Source of the DNA: an uncultured Enterovibrio sp.
Lineage (GTDB): Bacteria; Pseudomonadota; Gammaproteobacteria; Enterobacterales; Vibrionaceae
Assembly (NCBI GenBank): GCA_947040595.1
Contig: CAMRBZ010000003.1
Span: 1-47,401 of the forward strand
DNA length: 47,401 nucleotides
Direction: 5' to 3'
The number at the start of each line of letters is the position of its first letter. Within the stretch, counting starts at the first letter, position 1. Shown in pieces: positions 8,877 through 18,551 of this stretch. The notes beneath the pieces were generated by a model. The model saw nothing but the letters and a program-made list of their open reading frames with translations, did no database searches and was not told the origin of the DNA. Position numbers and translations under genes: made by a program.

Positions 8877-9722
8877 ATGGGGCGGATCTCGAGTGAAAAG
8901 CAGAATAAATCTCCTCGAAAGGATAAAGTTTGGAGTTTGATTAAAAATGAAGCGCACCTTTTACTTAAGCGTGAGCCTATTTTAAATGGATTTTTCCGTT
9001 CAACCATGATTGATCATGATTCTTTATCTGGGGCATTGAGTTTTATTTTGGCCAATAAACTTGGAACCGTCTTGGTTTCAGAAACGAATTTAAGCGAGAT
9101 GATTAACGATGTTTATCTTGAGGATTCAAGCATTGTTGAAGCTGCAGCCTGTGATATCGCGGCCATTGTTGACAGAGATCCTGCAGTTGATCTTTATTCT
9201 ACCCCTCTTTTGTATTTAAAAGGTTTTCACGCTTTACAAAGTTTTCGTATCGCACATCATTTATGGAATAAGGGCCGACGTGAGCTTGCGATTTATTTAC
9301 AAAATCAAATGTCCCTTGTTTATCAAGTTGATGTTCACCCGGCGGCGAAGATCGGTTCAGGTATTATGTTTGATCATGCTACAGGGATTGTGATCGGAGA
9401 AACGGCCATCATCGAAGACGATGTTTCTATTTTGCAGAACGTGACTTTAGGTGGGACAGGAAAAGAATCAGGAAAGCGTCACCCAATAGTCCGAACCGGT
9501 GTTCTCATCGGTGCTGGAGCAAAAATACTGGGGAACATTGAAATTGGCGTTGGTGCAAAAATAGCCGCGGGATCGGTTGTATTACATCCGGTGCCATCTC
9601 ATACGACGGTGGCGGGAGTTCCTGCAAAAATAGTGGGACGAAATGGGAAGAAAAAGCCCTCATTAGATATGGATCAACAGTTTAATGCCTGTGAAAAATT
9701 TTTTTACGGTGAGGGCATTTAA
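8877..9722 (+). CDS. cysE: Serine O-acetyltransferase CysE
   Basis: CysE makes O-acetylserine from L-serine and acetyl-CoA, the first step of cysteine synthesis. The start at 8877 has AGG seven bases upstream; an ATG at 8871 and a TTG at 8847 are in frame but badly placed. The product is 281 aa against 273 in E. coli. An N-terminal helical SATase domain (LYSTPLLYLKGFHALQ) precedes a left-handed beta-helix of hexapeptide repeats (DVHPAAKIGSGIMFDHATG, VTLGGTGK, IGAGAKILGNIEIG). The C-terminal GEGI ends in the Ile that in this family docks into CysK. In E. coli it follows gpsA directly; here an ERIC doublet separates them. Confidence 0.95.
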   Translation: MGRISSEKQNKSPRKDKVWSLIKNEAHLLLKREPILNGFFRSTMIDHDSLSGALSFILANKLGTVLVSETNLSEMINDVYLEDSSIVEAAACDIAAIVDRDPAVDLYSTPLLYLKGFHALQSFRIAHHLWNKGRRELAIYLQNQMSLVYQVDVHPAAKIGSGIMFDHATGIVIGETAIIEDDVSILQNVTLGGTGKESGKRHPIVRTGVLIGAGAKILGNIEIGVGAKIAAGSVVLHPVPSHTTVAGVPAKIVGRNGKKKPSLDMDQQFNACEKFFYGEGI

Positions 9723-9740
9723 AATCCACTGTACTTTCAT

Positions 9741-9772
9741 AAAAAAAGGGGGTCATAAAGACGCCCTTTTTT
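9741..9772 (+). terminator. Terminator of cysE, probably bidirectional
   Basis: AAAAAGGGGGTC, ATAAA loop and GACGCCCTTTTTT form a stem with one mismatch and A/T flanks on both sides. It may also serve pfkA from the other strand. Confidence 0.8.
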
Positions 9773-9778
9773 ATGTTA

Positions 9779-9859
9779 TATATCCAAGATCTCTGAAGAG
9801 GCTGATAGGCGCTTCGTGAGCGAAGCAAGAACTCTACAGCTTCAAAGGAGACGAGGATA
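9779..9859 (-). repeat. ERIC-like repeat, internally deleted (81 bp)
   Basis: It has the left end TATATCCAAGATCTCTGAAG and the right end CAGCTTCAAAGGAGACGAGGATA, but about 45 bp of the centre are missing. Confidence 0.65.
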
Positions 9860-9862
9860 AAA

Positions 9863-10825
9863 TTAAAACAGTTTTTCAGCGACGTCGTATAAATCTTTTC
9901 GAAATGGACGGCGCATATTTTCAATGGCGTCAATGATATCGTGATGAACCAGCTCTTCTCGTTGGATACCGACACAGCGACCACCATTGCCAGCTAAAAG
10001 CAATTCAACAGCGTATGCTCCCATCCGAGATGCAAGAATGCGATCAAATGCACCTGGTTGCCCACCCCGTTGGATGTGACCTAAAATGGTTGCTCGCGTT
10101 TCACGTCCTGTTTCTGCTTCGATGTATTTTGCCAGTTCATTGACGTCTGTCATGAGTTCTGTGATAGCAATCAAGGCGTGTTTTTTGCCGTTATAAATGC
10201 CTTCTTTTATTTTTGCGAGTAATTGATCTTTGTCCAGACCGATTTCAGGCGTAATAAAATACTCACAGCCACCTGCAATTGAAGCTGAAAGCGTCAGATC
10301 TCCACAATGGCGTCCCATCACTTCAACAATAGAAATGCGCTGATGGGATGAAGAGGTATCACGTAAACGGTCAATGGCTTCGACAACGGTGTTTAATGCT
10401 GTTAAATAACCAATTGTATAATCCGTTCCTGGGACATCGTTGTCGATGGTGCCTGGAATACCGATACAGGGGAAACCCATTTCAGTTAATTTTTTTGCAC
10501 CCATATAGGAGCCATCACCGCCAATAACGACTAAGGCATCAATGTTGTGCATTTTTAAATTTTGGATGGCTTGTTCACGGATTTTTTCGTCTCTGAATTC
10601 AGGAAATCGTGCTGAGCCTAGAAAGGTGCCGCCTTTGTTGATGATATCTGATACGCTAGTACGATTCAGTTTTTCAATGCGGTTTTGATGCAGCCCAAGA
10701 AAACCATCAAAAATACCGTAAATCTCCAAACCTTCACTTAATGCAGCGCGTGTAACGCCACGAATTGCTGCGTTCATACCTGGAGCGTCACCGCCGCTGG
10801 TCAAAACACCAATTTTCTTAACCAT
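9863..10825 (-). CDS. pfkA: ATP-dependent 6-phosphofructokinase I
   Basis: PfkA phosphorylates fructose-6-phosphate to the 1,6-bisphosphate, the committed step of glycolysis. At 320 aa it equals E. coli PfkA. The ATP-site [13 protein letters not shown], phosphate loop GGDGSY, catalytic [11 protein letters not shown] and effector-site residues in GSARFPEFR are present, so the allosteric bacterial type is likely. The ATG at 10825 has AGAGGC upstream. It lies downstream of fieF in the same direction, the E. coli cpxP-fieF-pfkA order. Confidence 0.97.
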   Translation of the reverse strand: MVKKIGVLTSGGDAPGMNAAIRGVTRAALSEGLEIYGIFDGFLGLHQNRIEKLNRTSVSDIINKGGTFLGSARFPEFRDEKIREQAIQNLKMHNIDALVVIGGDGSYMGAKKLTEMGFPCIGIPGTIDNDVPGTDYTIGYLTALNTVVEAIDRLRDTSSSHQRISIVEVMGRHCGDLTLSASIAGGCEYFITPEIGLDKDQLLAKIKEGIYNGKKHALIAITELMTDVNELAKYIEAETGRETRATILGHIQRGGQPGAFDRILASRMGAYAVELLLAGNGGRCVGIQREELVHHDIIDAIENMRRPFRKDLYDVAEKLF

Positions 10826-11037
10826 GGTAAGCCTCTGACTTCGTTGTCAATTCAAATTCAATGATCATATAGGGAATATCAAGCCTTTTTTGTGGGCTTT
10901 TTATTTTTAGCGATCGATTCGATATCATCGTTCACGCGATTGGATGCCAGTTTATCCTGCTAACAAGATGTTTGAAACTGTAATTTGCTTCACTGTGAAT
11001 TGTTATTGTGATTTTGATTTATCTTTTTTGATCAATT

Positions 11038-11970
11038 TCACGTGCAGGTTGAGTTATTCGCTAGAGAGGAAGATTGATTTGATTCTCTTTTTATTTTCCC
11101 AACAAGAGATACAGGATCTTGATGAATCAATATGTCCGCGCCTGGAAACGCAATTTGCAGACGATCTTCGACTTCATCAGCAATAAGATGCGCGTCAATT
11201 AATTTGAGGTTGTCATCGAGTTCAATGTGAAGCTGAATGAAGCGGGTAGCACCTGCTTGACGGGTTCTTAGATCATGGGCGCCTTCTATGCCTGGCACAC
11301 TCAATGTGAGGATCATTATTTTTTCTTGTTCTTCTGGAGGTAGGTGAGAGTCAAGCAAAGATTGAACCGCTGCATTGGCCATTTTAAAGGCACTAATAAA
11401 GATGAAAATACCAATTAAAAGCGCAAAGATGGCATCTGCCATGCCAAAACCATAACTTGTTAATCCGAGCGCAAGCATAATAGCCAAGTTCATAAGCAAG
11501 TCTGTTTGGTAATGCAGAGAGTCCGCCGCGATGGCTTGGCTGGCTGTTTTTCGAACGACCCATTTCTGAAATGTCACTAAGACCCCAGTGATAACGGTGG
11601 CAATAGCACTGACAAAAACACCGACTTCAGGATGAAATAATTCAGAGGGTTTGATTAAACGCTCAACACCATTTAATACGAGAAAACAGGCCGATCCTGC
11701 AATAAATGCGGCTTGGGCTAATGCCGCCAAGGATTCCGCTTTTCCGTGACCAAATGGATGTTCTTTGTCTGCTGGCTGTAACGAATATCGAAGAATAATT
11801 AAATTGCTGATGGAGGCAAGCAAGTCAATCAAGGAGTCAACCAAAGAGGCCAATAAACTGACGGAGCCTGTATACCACCAAGTGACCAGTTTCATGAGCA
11901 AGAGAAATATGGCAGTAAATGTGGCCGCCCATGCTGCAGCTTGGACGAGTTGAGCGTATTTTTTAGTCAT
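11038..11970 (-). CDS. fieF: Cation-efflux pump FieF (CDF family)
   Basis: FieF exports Zn2+ and Fe2+ from the cytoplasm by proton antiport. The ATG at 11970 gives 310 aa starting MTKKYAQLVQAAAW; a TTG seven codons upstream has no better site. The first transmembrane helices include LVDSLIDLLAS (metal-site Asp pair), then HPFGHGKAESLAAL and the HYQTDLLMN helix with the second Asp. The C-terminal domain has GAHDLRTRQAG and ends near ILIHQDP. It is between cpxP and pfkA, as in E. coli. Confidence 0.93.
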   Translation of the reverse strand: MTKKYAQLVQAAAWAATFTAIFLLLMKLVTWWYTGSVSLLASLVDSLIDLLASISNLIILRYSLQPADKEHPFGHGKAESLAALAQAAFIAGSACFLVLNGVERLIKPSELFHPEVGVFVSAIATVITGVLVTFQKWVVRKTASQAIAADSLHYQTDLLMNLAIMLALGLTSYGFGMADAIFALLIGIFIFISAFKMANAAVQSLLDSHLPPEEQEKIMILTLSVPGIEGAHDLRTRQAGATRFIQLHIELDDNLKLIDAHLIADEVEDRLQIAFPGADILIHQDPVSLVGKIKRESNQSSSLANNSTCT

Positions 11971-12032
11971 ATTTGAGCACAGTGAGAGCAATTCGCGAGA
12001 GTATAACGTGTTTTGAAGGGGATTTGAGCGGT

Positions 12033-12069
12033 AAAAAAAAGCCCATCATGCTTGTTTTAGCGTGATGGG
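12033..12069 (-). terminator. Terminator of cpxP
   Basis: CCCATCATGC (12042-12051) pairs with GCGTGATGGG (12060-12069) through a G-U pair. On the minus strand it is followed by a run of T residues. Confidence 0.85.
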
Positions 12070-12076
12070 ATGGACC

Positions 12077-12571
12077 TTACTTTGTTGGGTGTGAATTTTT
12101 GTGCTCTTGTTTGCCTGAATGCATGCAGTTTTGTGCCATTTTTTCCATATTTACTTTCACCTGCTTTTTTTGTTCCGGTGTCAATATTTGAAGTATGGCG
12201 TGTTGTTTCTGTATTCTTTTAAGTCTTCTATTGACGTGCTCTTCTGTCATTTTTACTGCTAATTCACGGACTTTTTTCTCATCGAAGGTATCCGTGAGCA
12301 GGTAATCTTGCATTTGATTGTGTAGGTTTAGATTTTCTTTTGTTTTGTTCGCTTGGTTTGTTTTGTTTGCCATGAATTCTTCGCGGTTTTTCTTATTTAA
12401 GGCTTTGAGTTGTTCTTCTTGTGCCTCGGTAAGAACGATGTTGCGTAAAAGGTGTTTAGGTTTCACTTTTCCAATGCATCTCGCATTTTGCGCTTCTGCA
12501 AATGCAGGCATGGTTCCCATGATTAAAGGTAAGCTCAAGATTGCAACAGCAAGGCGTTTGTAGATTTTCAT
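12077..12571 (-). CDS. cpxP: Periplasmic CpxP/Spy-family stress protein
   Basis: CpxP is a periplasmic chaperone-like protein that restrains CpxA. The 164-aa product starts with a signal peptide (MKIYKRLAVAILSLPL..., predicted cut after AFA near residue 25). It carries the two LTxxQ motifs of the family, LTEAQEEQL and LTPEQKKQV, in a helical, basic body. The length matches E. coli CpxP (166 aa). It is divergent from cpxRA and shares a 175-bp intergenic region with CpxR boxes. Spy is the alternative name, but the position next to cpxRA favours CpxP. Confidence 0.9.
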   Translation of the reverse strand: MKIYKRLAVAILSLPLIMGTMPAFAEAQNARCIGKVKPKHLLRNIVLTEAQEEQLKALNKKNREEFMANKTNQANKTKENLNLHNQMQDYLLTDTFDEKKVRELAVKMTEEHVNRRLKRIQKQHAILQILTPEQKKQVKVNMEKMAQNCMHSGKQEHKNSHPTK

Positions 12572-12600
12572 TATTCACACTCCATTTTTGTTTGATGTCC

Positions 12601-12666
12601 TTTACTTTACTCGTCTGAATGTAAAAAAAAACAAGGATAAAGTAAAACAATGTAAAGAGAGGTAAA
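12601..12666. promoter_or_regulatory. CpxR binding sites between cpxP and cpxRA
   Basis: Three GTAAA half-sites at 12642, 12652 and 12662 are spaced by exactly five bases, two overlapping copies of the CpxR box GTAAA-N5-GTAAA. On the other strand, two GTAAA half-sites abut at 12601-12610. The region lies between the divergent cpxP (start 12571) and cpxR (start 12747). This supports autoregulation of cpxRA and Cpx control of cpxP. Confidence 0.85.
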
Positions 12667-12746
12667 GCGAAGCAAGTTAGATAGCGCATAGAAGACGATT
12701 GATTAATACTAGCGTTAATTTTTATGTTTGAAATGCGAGATTTAAA

Positions 12747-13445
12747 ATGTCTATGATTCTTCTTATCGATGATGACACTGAATTAACAGCCCTTTTACGT
12801 GATTTGCTTGAGCTTGAAGGATATCAAGTTGAAACGGCAAATAATGGGAAAGAAGGGCTTGAAAAGATAAATGAAAGTATCGATTTAATTTTACTTGATG
12901 TGATGATGCCTGAGCTTAATGGGATGGAAACCTTGCGCCGTCTTCGTGAGGTTTGGGAAACCCCTGTGCTGATGTTGACTGCAAAAGGCGAAGAAATTGA
13001 TCGCGTAATGGGCTTAGAGCTAGGGGCAGACGACTATTTACCGAAACCCTTTAGCGATCGTGAGCTCTTGGCGCGTATGCGTGCCATTTTAAGGCGGATG
13101 ATAAAACAAAGCGATGAAAAACGAGGTGCAGGAGAGCCTTCGGAACAGATTAAATATCAAGACATTCTTATTTATCCTGGACGAATGGAGGTCTACTGCC
13201 AGGATGAATTGGTGAATTTAACAGGAACAGAAATCGCCCTTTTAATGTATTTGTTTAAATTTCCAGGACAGATTGTGTCTAAAAAAAATATCAGTCTCGA
13301 TGTATTAGGTAAACGCTTGGCTCCTTTTGAGCGCGCGATTGATATGCATATTTCCAATATCCGTAAGAAATTACCTGACAGACTTGATGGAAAAGCGCGC
13401 ATTAAAACCTTGCGTTCCAGAGGGTATTTTTTAGTGGAATTATAA
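12747..13445 (+). CDS. cpxR: Response regulator CpxR
   Basis: CpxR is the OmpR-family regulator of the envelope stress response. The receiver domain (residues 1-118) has the acidic pair in LLIDDDTE, the phospho-acceptor Asp51 in LLDVMMPE, the Thr in LMLTAKG and the Lys in LPKPFSDREL. A C-terminal winged helix (about 135-230) contains LTGTEIALLMYL and the recognition helix RAIDMHISNIRKKL. Length is 232 aa, as in E. coli. Its stop overlaps the cpxA start (TAATG). Confidence 0.97.
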   Translation: MSMILLIDDDTELTALLRDLLELEGYQVETANNGKEGLEKINESIDLILLDVMMPELNGMETLRRLREVWETPVLMLTAKGEEIDRVMGLELGADDYLPKPFSDRELLARMRAILRRMIKQSDEKRGAGEPSEQIKYQDILIYPGRMEVYCQDELVNLTGTEIALLMYLFKFPGQIVSKKNISLDVLGKRLAPFERAIDMHISNIRKKLPDRLDGKARIKTLRSRGYFLVEL

Positions 13446-14824
13446 TGATAATGCCTCGTTTAAATAGCCTTTATTGGCGAATTTTTGCTGTTTTTTGGCT
13501 TACTCTTTTTTTGGTTCTTGTTGGTGTTTTGGCGGTGCAGCACAATGATCCTCGCCATCTTCATAAGCTGTCTATGCATTCGAGTGTTGATTTTAAACAC
13601 CGAGCTGCACACATATCGAAAAGAATAAATGCAATGTCAGGTATTTTTGAGAAAAAGCTCATCAAAATTCAAGAGCAACGAATAAAAAAAGAAAGAGTGA
13701 AGTTTTTTTTTACAAACCTGCAAGGTGAAATTTACCAAAAACCCTATAGCATGGGACGCGCGTGGAAAAATTTTATTACTCTTGCGGATAACCCTGAAAT
13801 CCCAATGCAGCGCTTATATGGGCAATGGATGCTGACAGGACCATTTTTGATTATTGATAACGAAAATCAAGCTCTTATGTTTGTTTCTCAGCGTTGGCGT
13901 GAGGCCCGTCCATTTTATGTTCAACTTTTGGATAGCCCATTTGAATTGTTATTGGTCACAATGGCTGTAAGTACTCCTTTATTGCTTTGGTTAGCTTGGG
14001 CTGTGACACGTCCTGCAAGGCGTCTTCAAATGGCAGCAGAGCGAGTTGCGGACGGACGATTTGAAACCGATCCCGCGCTTGAAAAAGGCCCTAATGAATT
14101 TCGTCTGGCTGGGGCGAGTTTTAATCAAATGGTTACCGGTTTAAATCAAATGATCCGAGGTCAACAGCGTCTTCTTTCTGATATATCACATGAATTGCGA
14201 TCTCCTTTAACGCGTCTTCGTATGGCGAATGCACTGGCTATCCGTAAACAAGGAGAAAGTTCAGAATTGATACGGATAGACACAGAAGCGGAACGCATGG
14301 AAAAAATGATTGCCGACTTACTGTCTTTGTCTCGCTCTCAGCTTAATAGCCATAGAGAGAGAGAAATCTACACGCTTGAAGATCTCTGGGAGATTCTTCT
14401 TGAAGATGCTGAATTTGAAGCCACGCAATTAGGAAAGTGTTTTCGCGTACATAAAATGCCGAGCGTAAAAATAGAAGGAAATGGTTCTTTATTGTGCAGT
14501 GCTTTGGAAAATGTGGTTCGTAACGCGATTAAATATGCCAAAACCGACATAGAAGTGAGCTTTATAAAAAAAGAAAATAATTTAATTGTTGAGGTGAATG
14601 ATGACGGTGAAGGGATCCCCGTCTCGATGTTGAAAGATATTTTTAGGCCTTTTTATCGCGTTTCGACAGCACGCGAACGTGAAACGGGGAGTACGGGGCT
14701 TGGACTTGCTATTACTGACAGTGCTATGCGTCAACACAATGGTTATGTAGAAGCATCACTCAATGAAATGGGAGGATTGAAAGTGTGTTTGATTTTTGGT
14801 TTGAGCAAGGAAAATACAGTTTGA
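13445..14824 (+). CDS. cpxA: Sensor histidine kinase CpxA
   Basis: CpxA senses envelope misfolding and phosphorylates or dephosphorylates CpxR. The 459-aa protein has membrane segments near residues 12-32 and 166-189 flanking a periplasmic sensor domain. A HAMP region follows, then the dimerisation helix with His249 in DISHELRSPL. The ATPase domain has the N box (ENVVRNAIKYAK), the G1 box DDGEGIP and the G2 box GSTGLGLAI. The start overlaps the cpxR stop. All motifs are intact. Confidence 0.96.
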   Translation: MIMPRLNSLYWRIFAVFWLTLFLVLVGVLAVQHNDPRHLHKLSMHSSVDFKHRAAHISKRINAMSGIFEKKLIKIQEQRIKKERVKFFFTNLQGEIYQKPYSMGRAWKNFITLADNPEIPMQRLYGQWMLTGPFLIIDNENQALMFVSQRWREARPFYVQLLDSPFELLLVTMAVSTPLLLWLAWAVTRPARRLQMAAERVADGRFETDPALEKGPNEFRLAGASFNQMVTGLNQMIRGQQRLLSDISHELRSPLTRLRMANALAIRKQGESSELIRIDTEAERMEKMIADLLSLSRSQLNSHREREIYTLEDLWEILLEDAEFEATQLGKCFRVHKMPSVKIEGNGSLLCSALENVVRNAIKYAKTDIEVSFIKKENNLIVEVNDDGEGIPVSMLKDIFRPFYRVSTARERETGSTGLGLAITDSAMRQHNGYVEASLNEMGGLKVCLIFGLSKENTV

Positions 14825-14847
14825 ATGCTAATTTCCTTTGCCTTTGT

Positions 14848-14904
14848 TGTCTCCTCATCGCCTTTGAAAGTGCGTAAGCCTTGGCTACGCACCTTCAACC
14901 ATCT
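14848..14904 (+). repeat. ERIC-like repeat, internally deleted
   Basis: Left-end sequence TCGCCTTTGAAAGTGCGTAA joins TTGGCTACGC to a right-end-like CACCTTCAACCATC. It directly precedes the next copy. Confidence 0.5.
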
Positions 14905-15042
14905 TATATCCGTACCCGTCGCCTTTGAAGTTGCTGCAATCTAAGGTTGGCTGCGCTCTCTCAGCCCAATCAGATAGTGCCTCTATGCTCAGGGGCTTCG
15001 TTCGCTTGCCGCCTACACGTATCTTCAATTCCTTTGGGTATA
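14905..15042 (+). repeat. ERIC-like repeat, near full (138 bp)
   Basis: It starts TATATCCGTACCCGTCGCC, with a short insertion near the left end and in the left arm, and ends CCTTTGGGTATA. Confidence 0.82.
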
Positions 15043-15068
15043 CACGGGATTTAAGAGGCTTGCTCATA

Positions 15069-15097
15069 TAAATAAATAAATAAATAAATAAATAAAT
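15069..15097 (+). repeat. TAAA tetranucleotide microsatellite, seven units
   Basis: Seven perfect TAAA units plus one T lie 118 bp before the chemoreceptor start. Copy-number slippage here could change promoter spacing, but no -35/-10 pair spanning it was identified. Confidence 0.9.
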
Positions 15098-15214
15098 CGT
15101 CCTTAAATGTCTCACTTTCAAAACGCATGACTAATATTTAATTATTACTTGCATCAGTTTATGTAAGTTTTTTTATCGTTGATATTTATTGCGTTTTTAA
15201 GGAGAAATACGTTT

Positions 15215-16888
15215 ATGTCTTCATCAATGACAATTAAGCAAAGGCTTACGATGTTTGTTGTGCTGGTGTGTGGAATCCAAGTTATTGTTGCTGCGTTTGT
15301 CTTTATACAATTGATGTTTACTGAAGAGCATATTACCGCAGTGGCAAAGCGAGATCTTCCTTTAACGATCGCATTAACAAAGGCAACAGAGCATCAATTA
15401 GAACAGCGTATCCATTACAACAGAGCCTTTAGGTTTGCTCTTAATTCTTATGAAAGTTCGGAAAATCAGGAAAATTATACGAAAGAGAAAAATGGCATTG
15501 ATTCATATAGCACCTTAATCAAGAAAGAATGGGGTGTAATTGGAAGCTTAATTTCCAATATCATAGAAATGAGCAGCTCTGAAGAAGAAAAGGTCTATTT
15601 TCAGTCATTTTCTGAAGAACTCAATGAGATTTCCAAGAATCATCAAGCATGGGTCGATAATGTCAATGATATCTTTATTGCCCTAGAAGAGGGACGTTTT
15701 CAAAATGCAGAAGAACTTGATAAGGTCGTAATAGAAAAGGCCATCTCTACAACAACGCAGGTTGAACATTTATTAGATGAAATTGCAGAGTTTACAAAAG
15801 ATGCGGTCAGAAGTATTGAGGATGAAACAGCAAGCCTAGAAAAAGCGGTGTTCATAGGGGCTCTTTTGGCATTGATTATTGCCATTGTGATGTCAAATAT
15901 TATTCTAAAACGTATTTATGCTGGCTTGAATAAACTCTCTGAGGCTCTTTTAATACAAGCAAACGGTGATTTCAGTCAAAGAATTGTGACCGATGAACCT
16001 GGCATTATCGGTGATTTACAAAGAAACATGGAAGGCACACGTCAAAGTACCAATAGCATGATAGGGAAAGTCGCCCATGATGTTAGCAATGCAGTAAAAG
16101 CGTTGAATATGGCATCAGGTGCCGTGAAAAAGAACAGCGATGCTCAGAGTTCAGAGATCATGTTGGTTTCGAAAGCGGTAAATGAAATGTCAGCAACAGC
16201 CCAAAAAATTGCTAATAATGCCTCTTTAACGCAAGAGGCAACGGAAAGTGCATCCAATCAATCTTCAGAGAGCTTACGGGTCAATCAAGAGGCCATGAGC
16301 CAAATGAATCAATTGATTGAAAGTTTAACTCTTAGCAGTGCTGCATTGGCTGAACTTGAAAAAAACAGCACGAATATTGCGTCTGTTCTTGATGTGATTA
16401 AAGGGATTGCTGAGCAAACAAATTTACTGGCTTTAAATGCTGCGATTGAAGCTGCTCGGGCGGGTGAACAGGGACGGGGGTTTGCAGTCGTCGCGGATGA
16501 AGTTCGAAGTTTAGCCCAAAGAACCCATGACTCGACTTCAGAAATTGAAAGCATGATTGCTCAACTGAGCAGTGTGACAAAAGACGCGGTAGAAACAATG
16601 GGGAAAAGCTGTGAGATGGGAGATAAAACGATTGAGTTATCATCTCAATCTGCAGATTATCTTTCTCAAGCAAGCGATGCGACAACAAGAGTCACTGATA
16701 TGAACTTTCAAGTCGCCAGTGCTGCGGAGCAGCAAAGTGGGGTTGTTGAGGAAGTAAATATAAATGTAAATAGGATCAGTGAAATGGCGAGCGAGAGTGC
16801 GCGAGAGGTTGCGAATCTTGTTACAGCGATGGATAAATTAAATGAAATAACCTTGAGCTTGGAATCTTCAGTTGGTCAGAATAGATAG
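15215..16888 (+). CDS. Methyl-accepting chemotaxis protein
   Basis: This is a transmembrane chemoreceptor that signals to CheA/CheW. The ATG at 15215 has a strong AAGGAGA site and gives 557 aa; a longer TTG-started reading has none. Membrane segments lie near residues 10-33 and 211-233, enclosing a roughly 175-residue periplasmic helical sensor of four-helix-bundle type. A HAMP domain follows, then the signalling domain with the conserved tip [19 protein letters not shown] near residue 400. The ligand cannot be told from sequence. It is monocistronic, with its own terminator. Confidence 0.93.
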   Translation: MSSSMTIKQRLTMFVVLVCGIQVIVAAFVFIQLMFTEEHITAVAKRDLPLTIALTKATEHQLEQRIHYNRAFRFALNSYESSENQENYTKEKNGIDSYSTLIKKEWGVIGSLISNIIEMSSSEEEKVYFQSFSEELNEISKNHQAWVDNVNDIFIALEEGRFQNAEELDKVVIEKAISTTTQVEHLLDEIAEFTKDAVRSIEDETASLEKAVFIGALLALIIAIVMSNIILKRIYAGLNKLSEALLIQANGDFSQRIVTDEPGIIGDLQRNMEGTRQSTNSMIGKVAHDVSNAVKALNMASGAVKKNSDAQSSEIMLVSKAVNEMSATAQKIANNASLTQEATESASNQSSESLRVNQEAMSQMNQLIESLTLSSAALAELEKNSTNIASVLDVIKGIAEQTNLLALNAAIEAARAGEQGRGFAVVADEVRSLAQRTHDSTSEIESMIAQLSSVTKDAVETMGKSCEMGDKTIELSSQSADYLSQASDATTRVTDMNFQVASAAEQQSGVVEEVNINVNRISEMASESAREVANLVTAMDKLNEITLSLESSVGQNR

Positions 16889-16902
16889 TTTGGGTTAACG
16901 TA

Positions 16903-16933
16903 GAAAAAAGCAGGCTTCATGCCTGTTTTTTTT
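16903..16933 (+). terminator. Terminator of the chemoreceptor gene
   Basis: CAGGC, TTCAT loop and GCCTG with a flanking A run and eight T residues. Confidence 0.88.
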
Positions 16934-16962
16934 GTGCTTAAAATGCCCCGTTCTTTGGGATT

Positions 16963-17095
16963 AATATTCAAGATATCTGAAAATACAGTTAAAGCTGCAA
17001 GGGTGTTGGCTGCGTTCGTTCAGCCCAATCACATACTATGCTCAGGGGCTTTATTCGCTTGCCGCAGGCGCGCATCTTCAAGTGTCTGGGGTATA
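16963..17095 (+). repeat. ERIC-like repeat, degenerate left end
   Basis: The left part ATATTCAAGATATCTGAAAA resembles the opposite end of the element. From GGGTGTTGGCTGCG to TGTCTGGGGTATA it matches the plus-oriented copies. Confidence 0.7.
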
Positions 17096-17172
17096 GCGCG
17101 CCTAAATAGAAAACGAAGGCGATTCACTTTTTAAGCCTTTAACAAAGTTGATTGAGCCAAAAAATATGGGAT

Positions 17173-17637
17173 TTAAATCCCGCCTAAATAGTTATTTTGA
17201 CGCCAAGCTTCATAGCAAATGACAGAAACAGAATTGGCAAGGTTTAAGCTGCGGCTGGATGGCATCATTGGAACTCTAATTCGGCGCTCTAGAGCAAAAC
17301 CTTCACGGATCTCTTCTGGCAGCCCTGTTGTTTCAGAACCAAATAAAAAGACATCCCCATCTTTAAATTGAACATCAGAATGTGGTCGACTTCCTTTCGT
17401 TGTGCACGCAAATATTCGGCATTCACCCATAGATTCTAGGAATGCTTGATAATTTGGATAACGGATGACGTTTGTGAGGCTTTTGTAGTCTAATCCTGCG
17501 CGGCGAAGTTTTTTTTCTTCAAAATCAAATCCAAGCGGTTCAATAAGATGAAGTTTACAGCCTGTATTTGCTGAAATTCGAATGATATTTCCTGTGTTTT
17601 GAGGGATTTTGGGTTCGTGAAGGGCAATGTGAAACAT
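17173..17637 (-). CDS. trmL: tRNA (cytidine/uridine(34)-2'-O)-methyltransferase TrmL
   Basis: TrmL is a SPOUT methyltransferase that 2'-O-methylates the wobble base of tRNA-Leu isoacceptors. The ATG at 17637 gives 154 aa beginning [17 protein letters not shown], matching the family N-terminus; a TTG three codons upstream is less likely. Knot motifs are visible: [25 protein letters not shown] and [20 protein letters not shown]. No clear Shine-Dalgarno is present. It lies downstream of tpiA in the same direction; in E. coli trmL follows cysE. Confidence 0.93.
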   Translation of the reverse strand: MFHIALHEPKIPQNTGNIIRISANTGCKLHLIEPLGFDFEEKKLRRAGLDYKSLTNVIRYPNYQAFLESMGECRIFACTTKGSRPHSDVQFKDGDVFLFGSETTGLPEEIREGFALERRIRVPMMPSSRSLNLANSVSVICYEAWRQNNYLGGI

Positions 17638-17724
17638 GGTAATCAATTCGTCAAGGTTAAGAAAAAATGCAGTATATACCTAAATCGGATAAAGGTGGAC
17701 AGAGGGCAAGACAAAGAAGAGTCT

Positions 17725-17755
17725 ATAAAAAAGGTGAAGTAAACTCTTCACCTTT
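17725..17755 (-). terminator. Terminator of tpiA
   Basis: AGGTGAAG (17732-17739) pairs with CTTCACCT (17746-17753), flanked by A and T runs suitable for termination on the minus strand. Confidence 0.85.
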
Positions 17756-17780
17756 TGTTCATTTGAAACTGAATTTTTGA

Positions 17781-18551
17781 TCAGTTCTTCATTTTGGCCG
17801 CAGCTTGAACAATGGATGCAAAATCAGTTGCGTTTAATGATGCACCTCCTACCAATGCACCATCAATGTCAGGTTGCATAAAGTAAGTTGCAGCGTTTTC
17901 AGGTTTAACAGAACCCCCGTATTGGATTATGATTTTTTTCGCGATAGTGTCACTTTTTTGAGCGATATGTGAACGGATCCCAGCGTGAATACGTTGTGCA
18001 TCATCCGGCGTTGCAGCTTTGCCAGTACCGATAGCCCAGATAGGTTCGTATGCGATAATTACACCGTCAAAAGCTTCAACGCCTTGCGCATTGATGATGG
18101 CATCAAGTTGACGCGCACAAACTGTGAGGGTTTCTCCTGCTTCATTTTGGGCTTCAGATTCACCGATACAAATAACGGGTGTTAGGCCTTGCTCTTTCAG
18201 TACCGCCAGTTTTTTAGCAACAGAATCGTCTGATTCTTGATGATATTCACGACGTTCTGAGTGGCCAATAATAATATGAGTCGCACCAAAATCTTTCAGC
18301 ATTTCAGGAGAGATGTCGCCAGTGAAGGCACCGCTGAGATTAATATCAACGTTTTGAGCACCAAGTATGATCTTGCTTTGGAGTTCATTTATCTGTTTTT
18401 CTGCGATATCAAGGTACATTACAGGGGGTGCAACCGCGACATCCACACCCTCGATACCAACTAATTGAGCGTCTAAATCTTTTAGAAGACTTGTGACCAC
18501 GGCTTTATTGCCATTTAATTTCCAGTTTCCCATAATTAAAGGACGACGCAT
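17781..18551 (-). CDS. tpiA: Triosephosphate isomerase
   Basis: TpiA interconverts dihydroxyacetone phosphate and glyceraldehyde-3-phosphate. The 256-aa product has the catalytic Lys in MGNWKLNG, the catalytic His in [11 protein letters not shown], the catalytic Glu in [17 protein letters not shown] (with loop 6) and the phosphate-binding YGGSV and GALVGGASL. The ATG is preceded by GGAG. A strong terminator follows, so trmL probably has its own promoter. Confidence 0.97.
   Translation of the reverse strand: MRRPLIMGNWKLNGNKAVVTSLLKDLDAQLVGIEGVDVAVAPPVMYLDIAEKQINELQSKIILGAQNVDINLSGAFTGDISPEMLKDFGATHIIIGHSERREYHQESDDSVAKKLAVLKEQGLTPVICIGESEAQNEAGETLTVCARQLDAIINAQGVEAFDGVIIAYEPIWAIGTGKAATPDDAQRIHAGIRSHIAQKSDTIAKKIIIQYGGSVKPENAATYFMQPDIDGALVGGASLNATDFASIVQAAAKMKN

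Larger units (their letters stand above)
14825..15214. other. Gene-free region between cpxA and the chemoreceptor
   Basis: It holds an internally deleted ERIC-like copy, a near-full copy and a seven-unit TAAA microsatellite. About 100 bp of AT-rich DNA then leads to the chemoreceptor ribosome-binding site. No clear cpxA terminator is seen apart from the ERIC elements, and no gene was found. Confidence 0.5.

Noticed and set aside
10881-10910. Plus-strand hairpin AAGCC...GGCTT with T run upstream of pfkA
   Set aside because: There is no plus-strand gene for it to terminate and the stem is only 5 bp; probably chance in AT-rich DNA.
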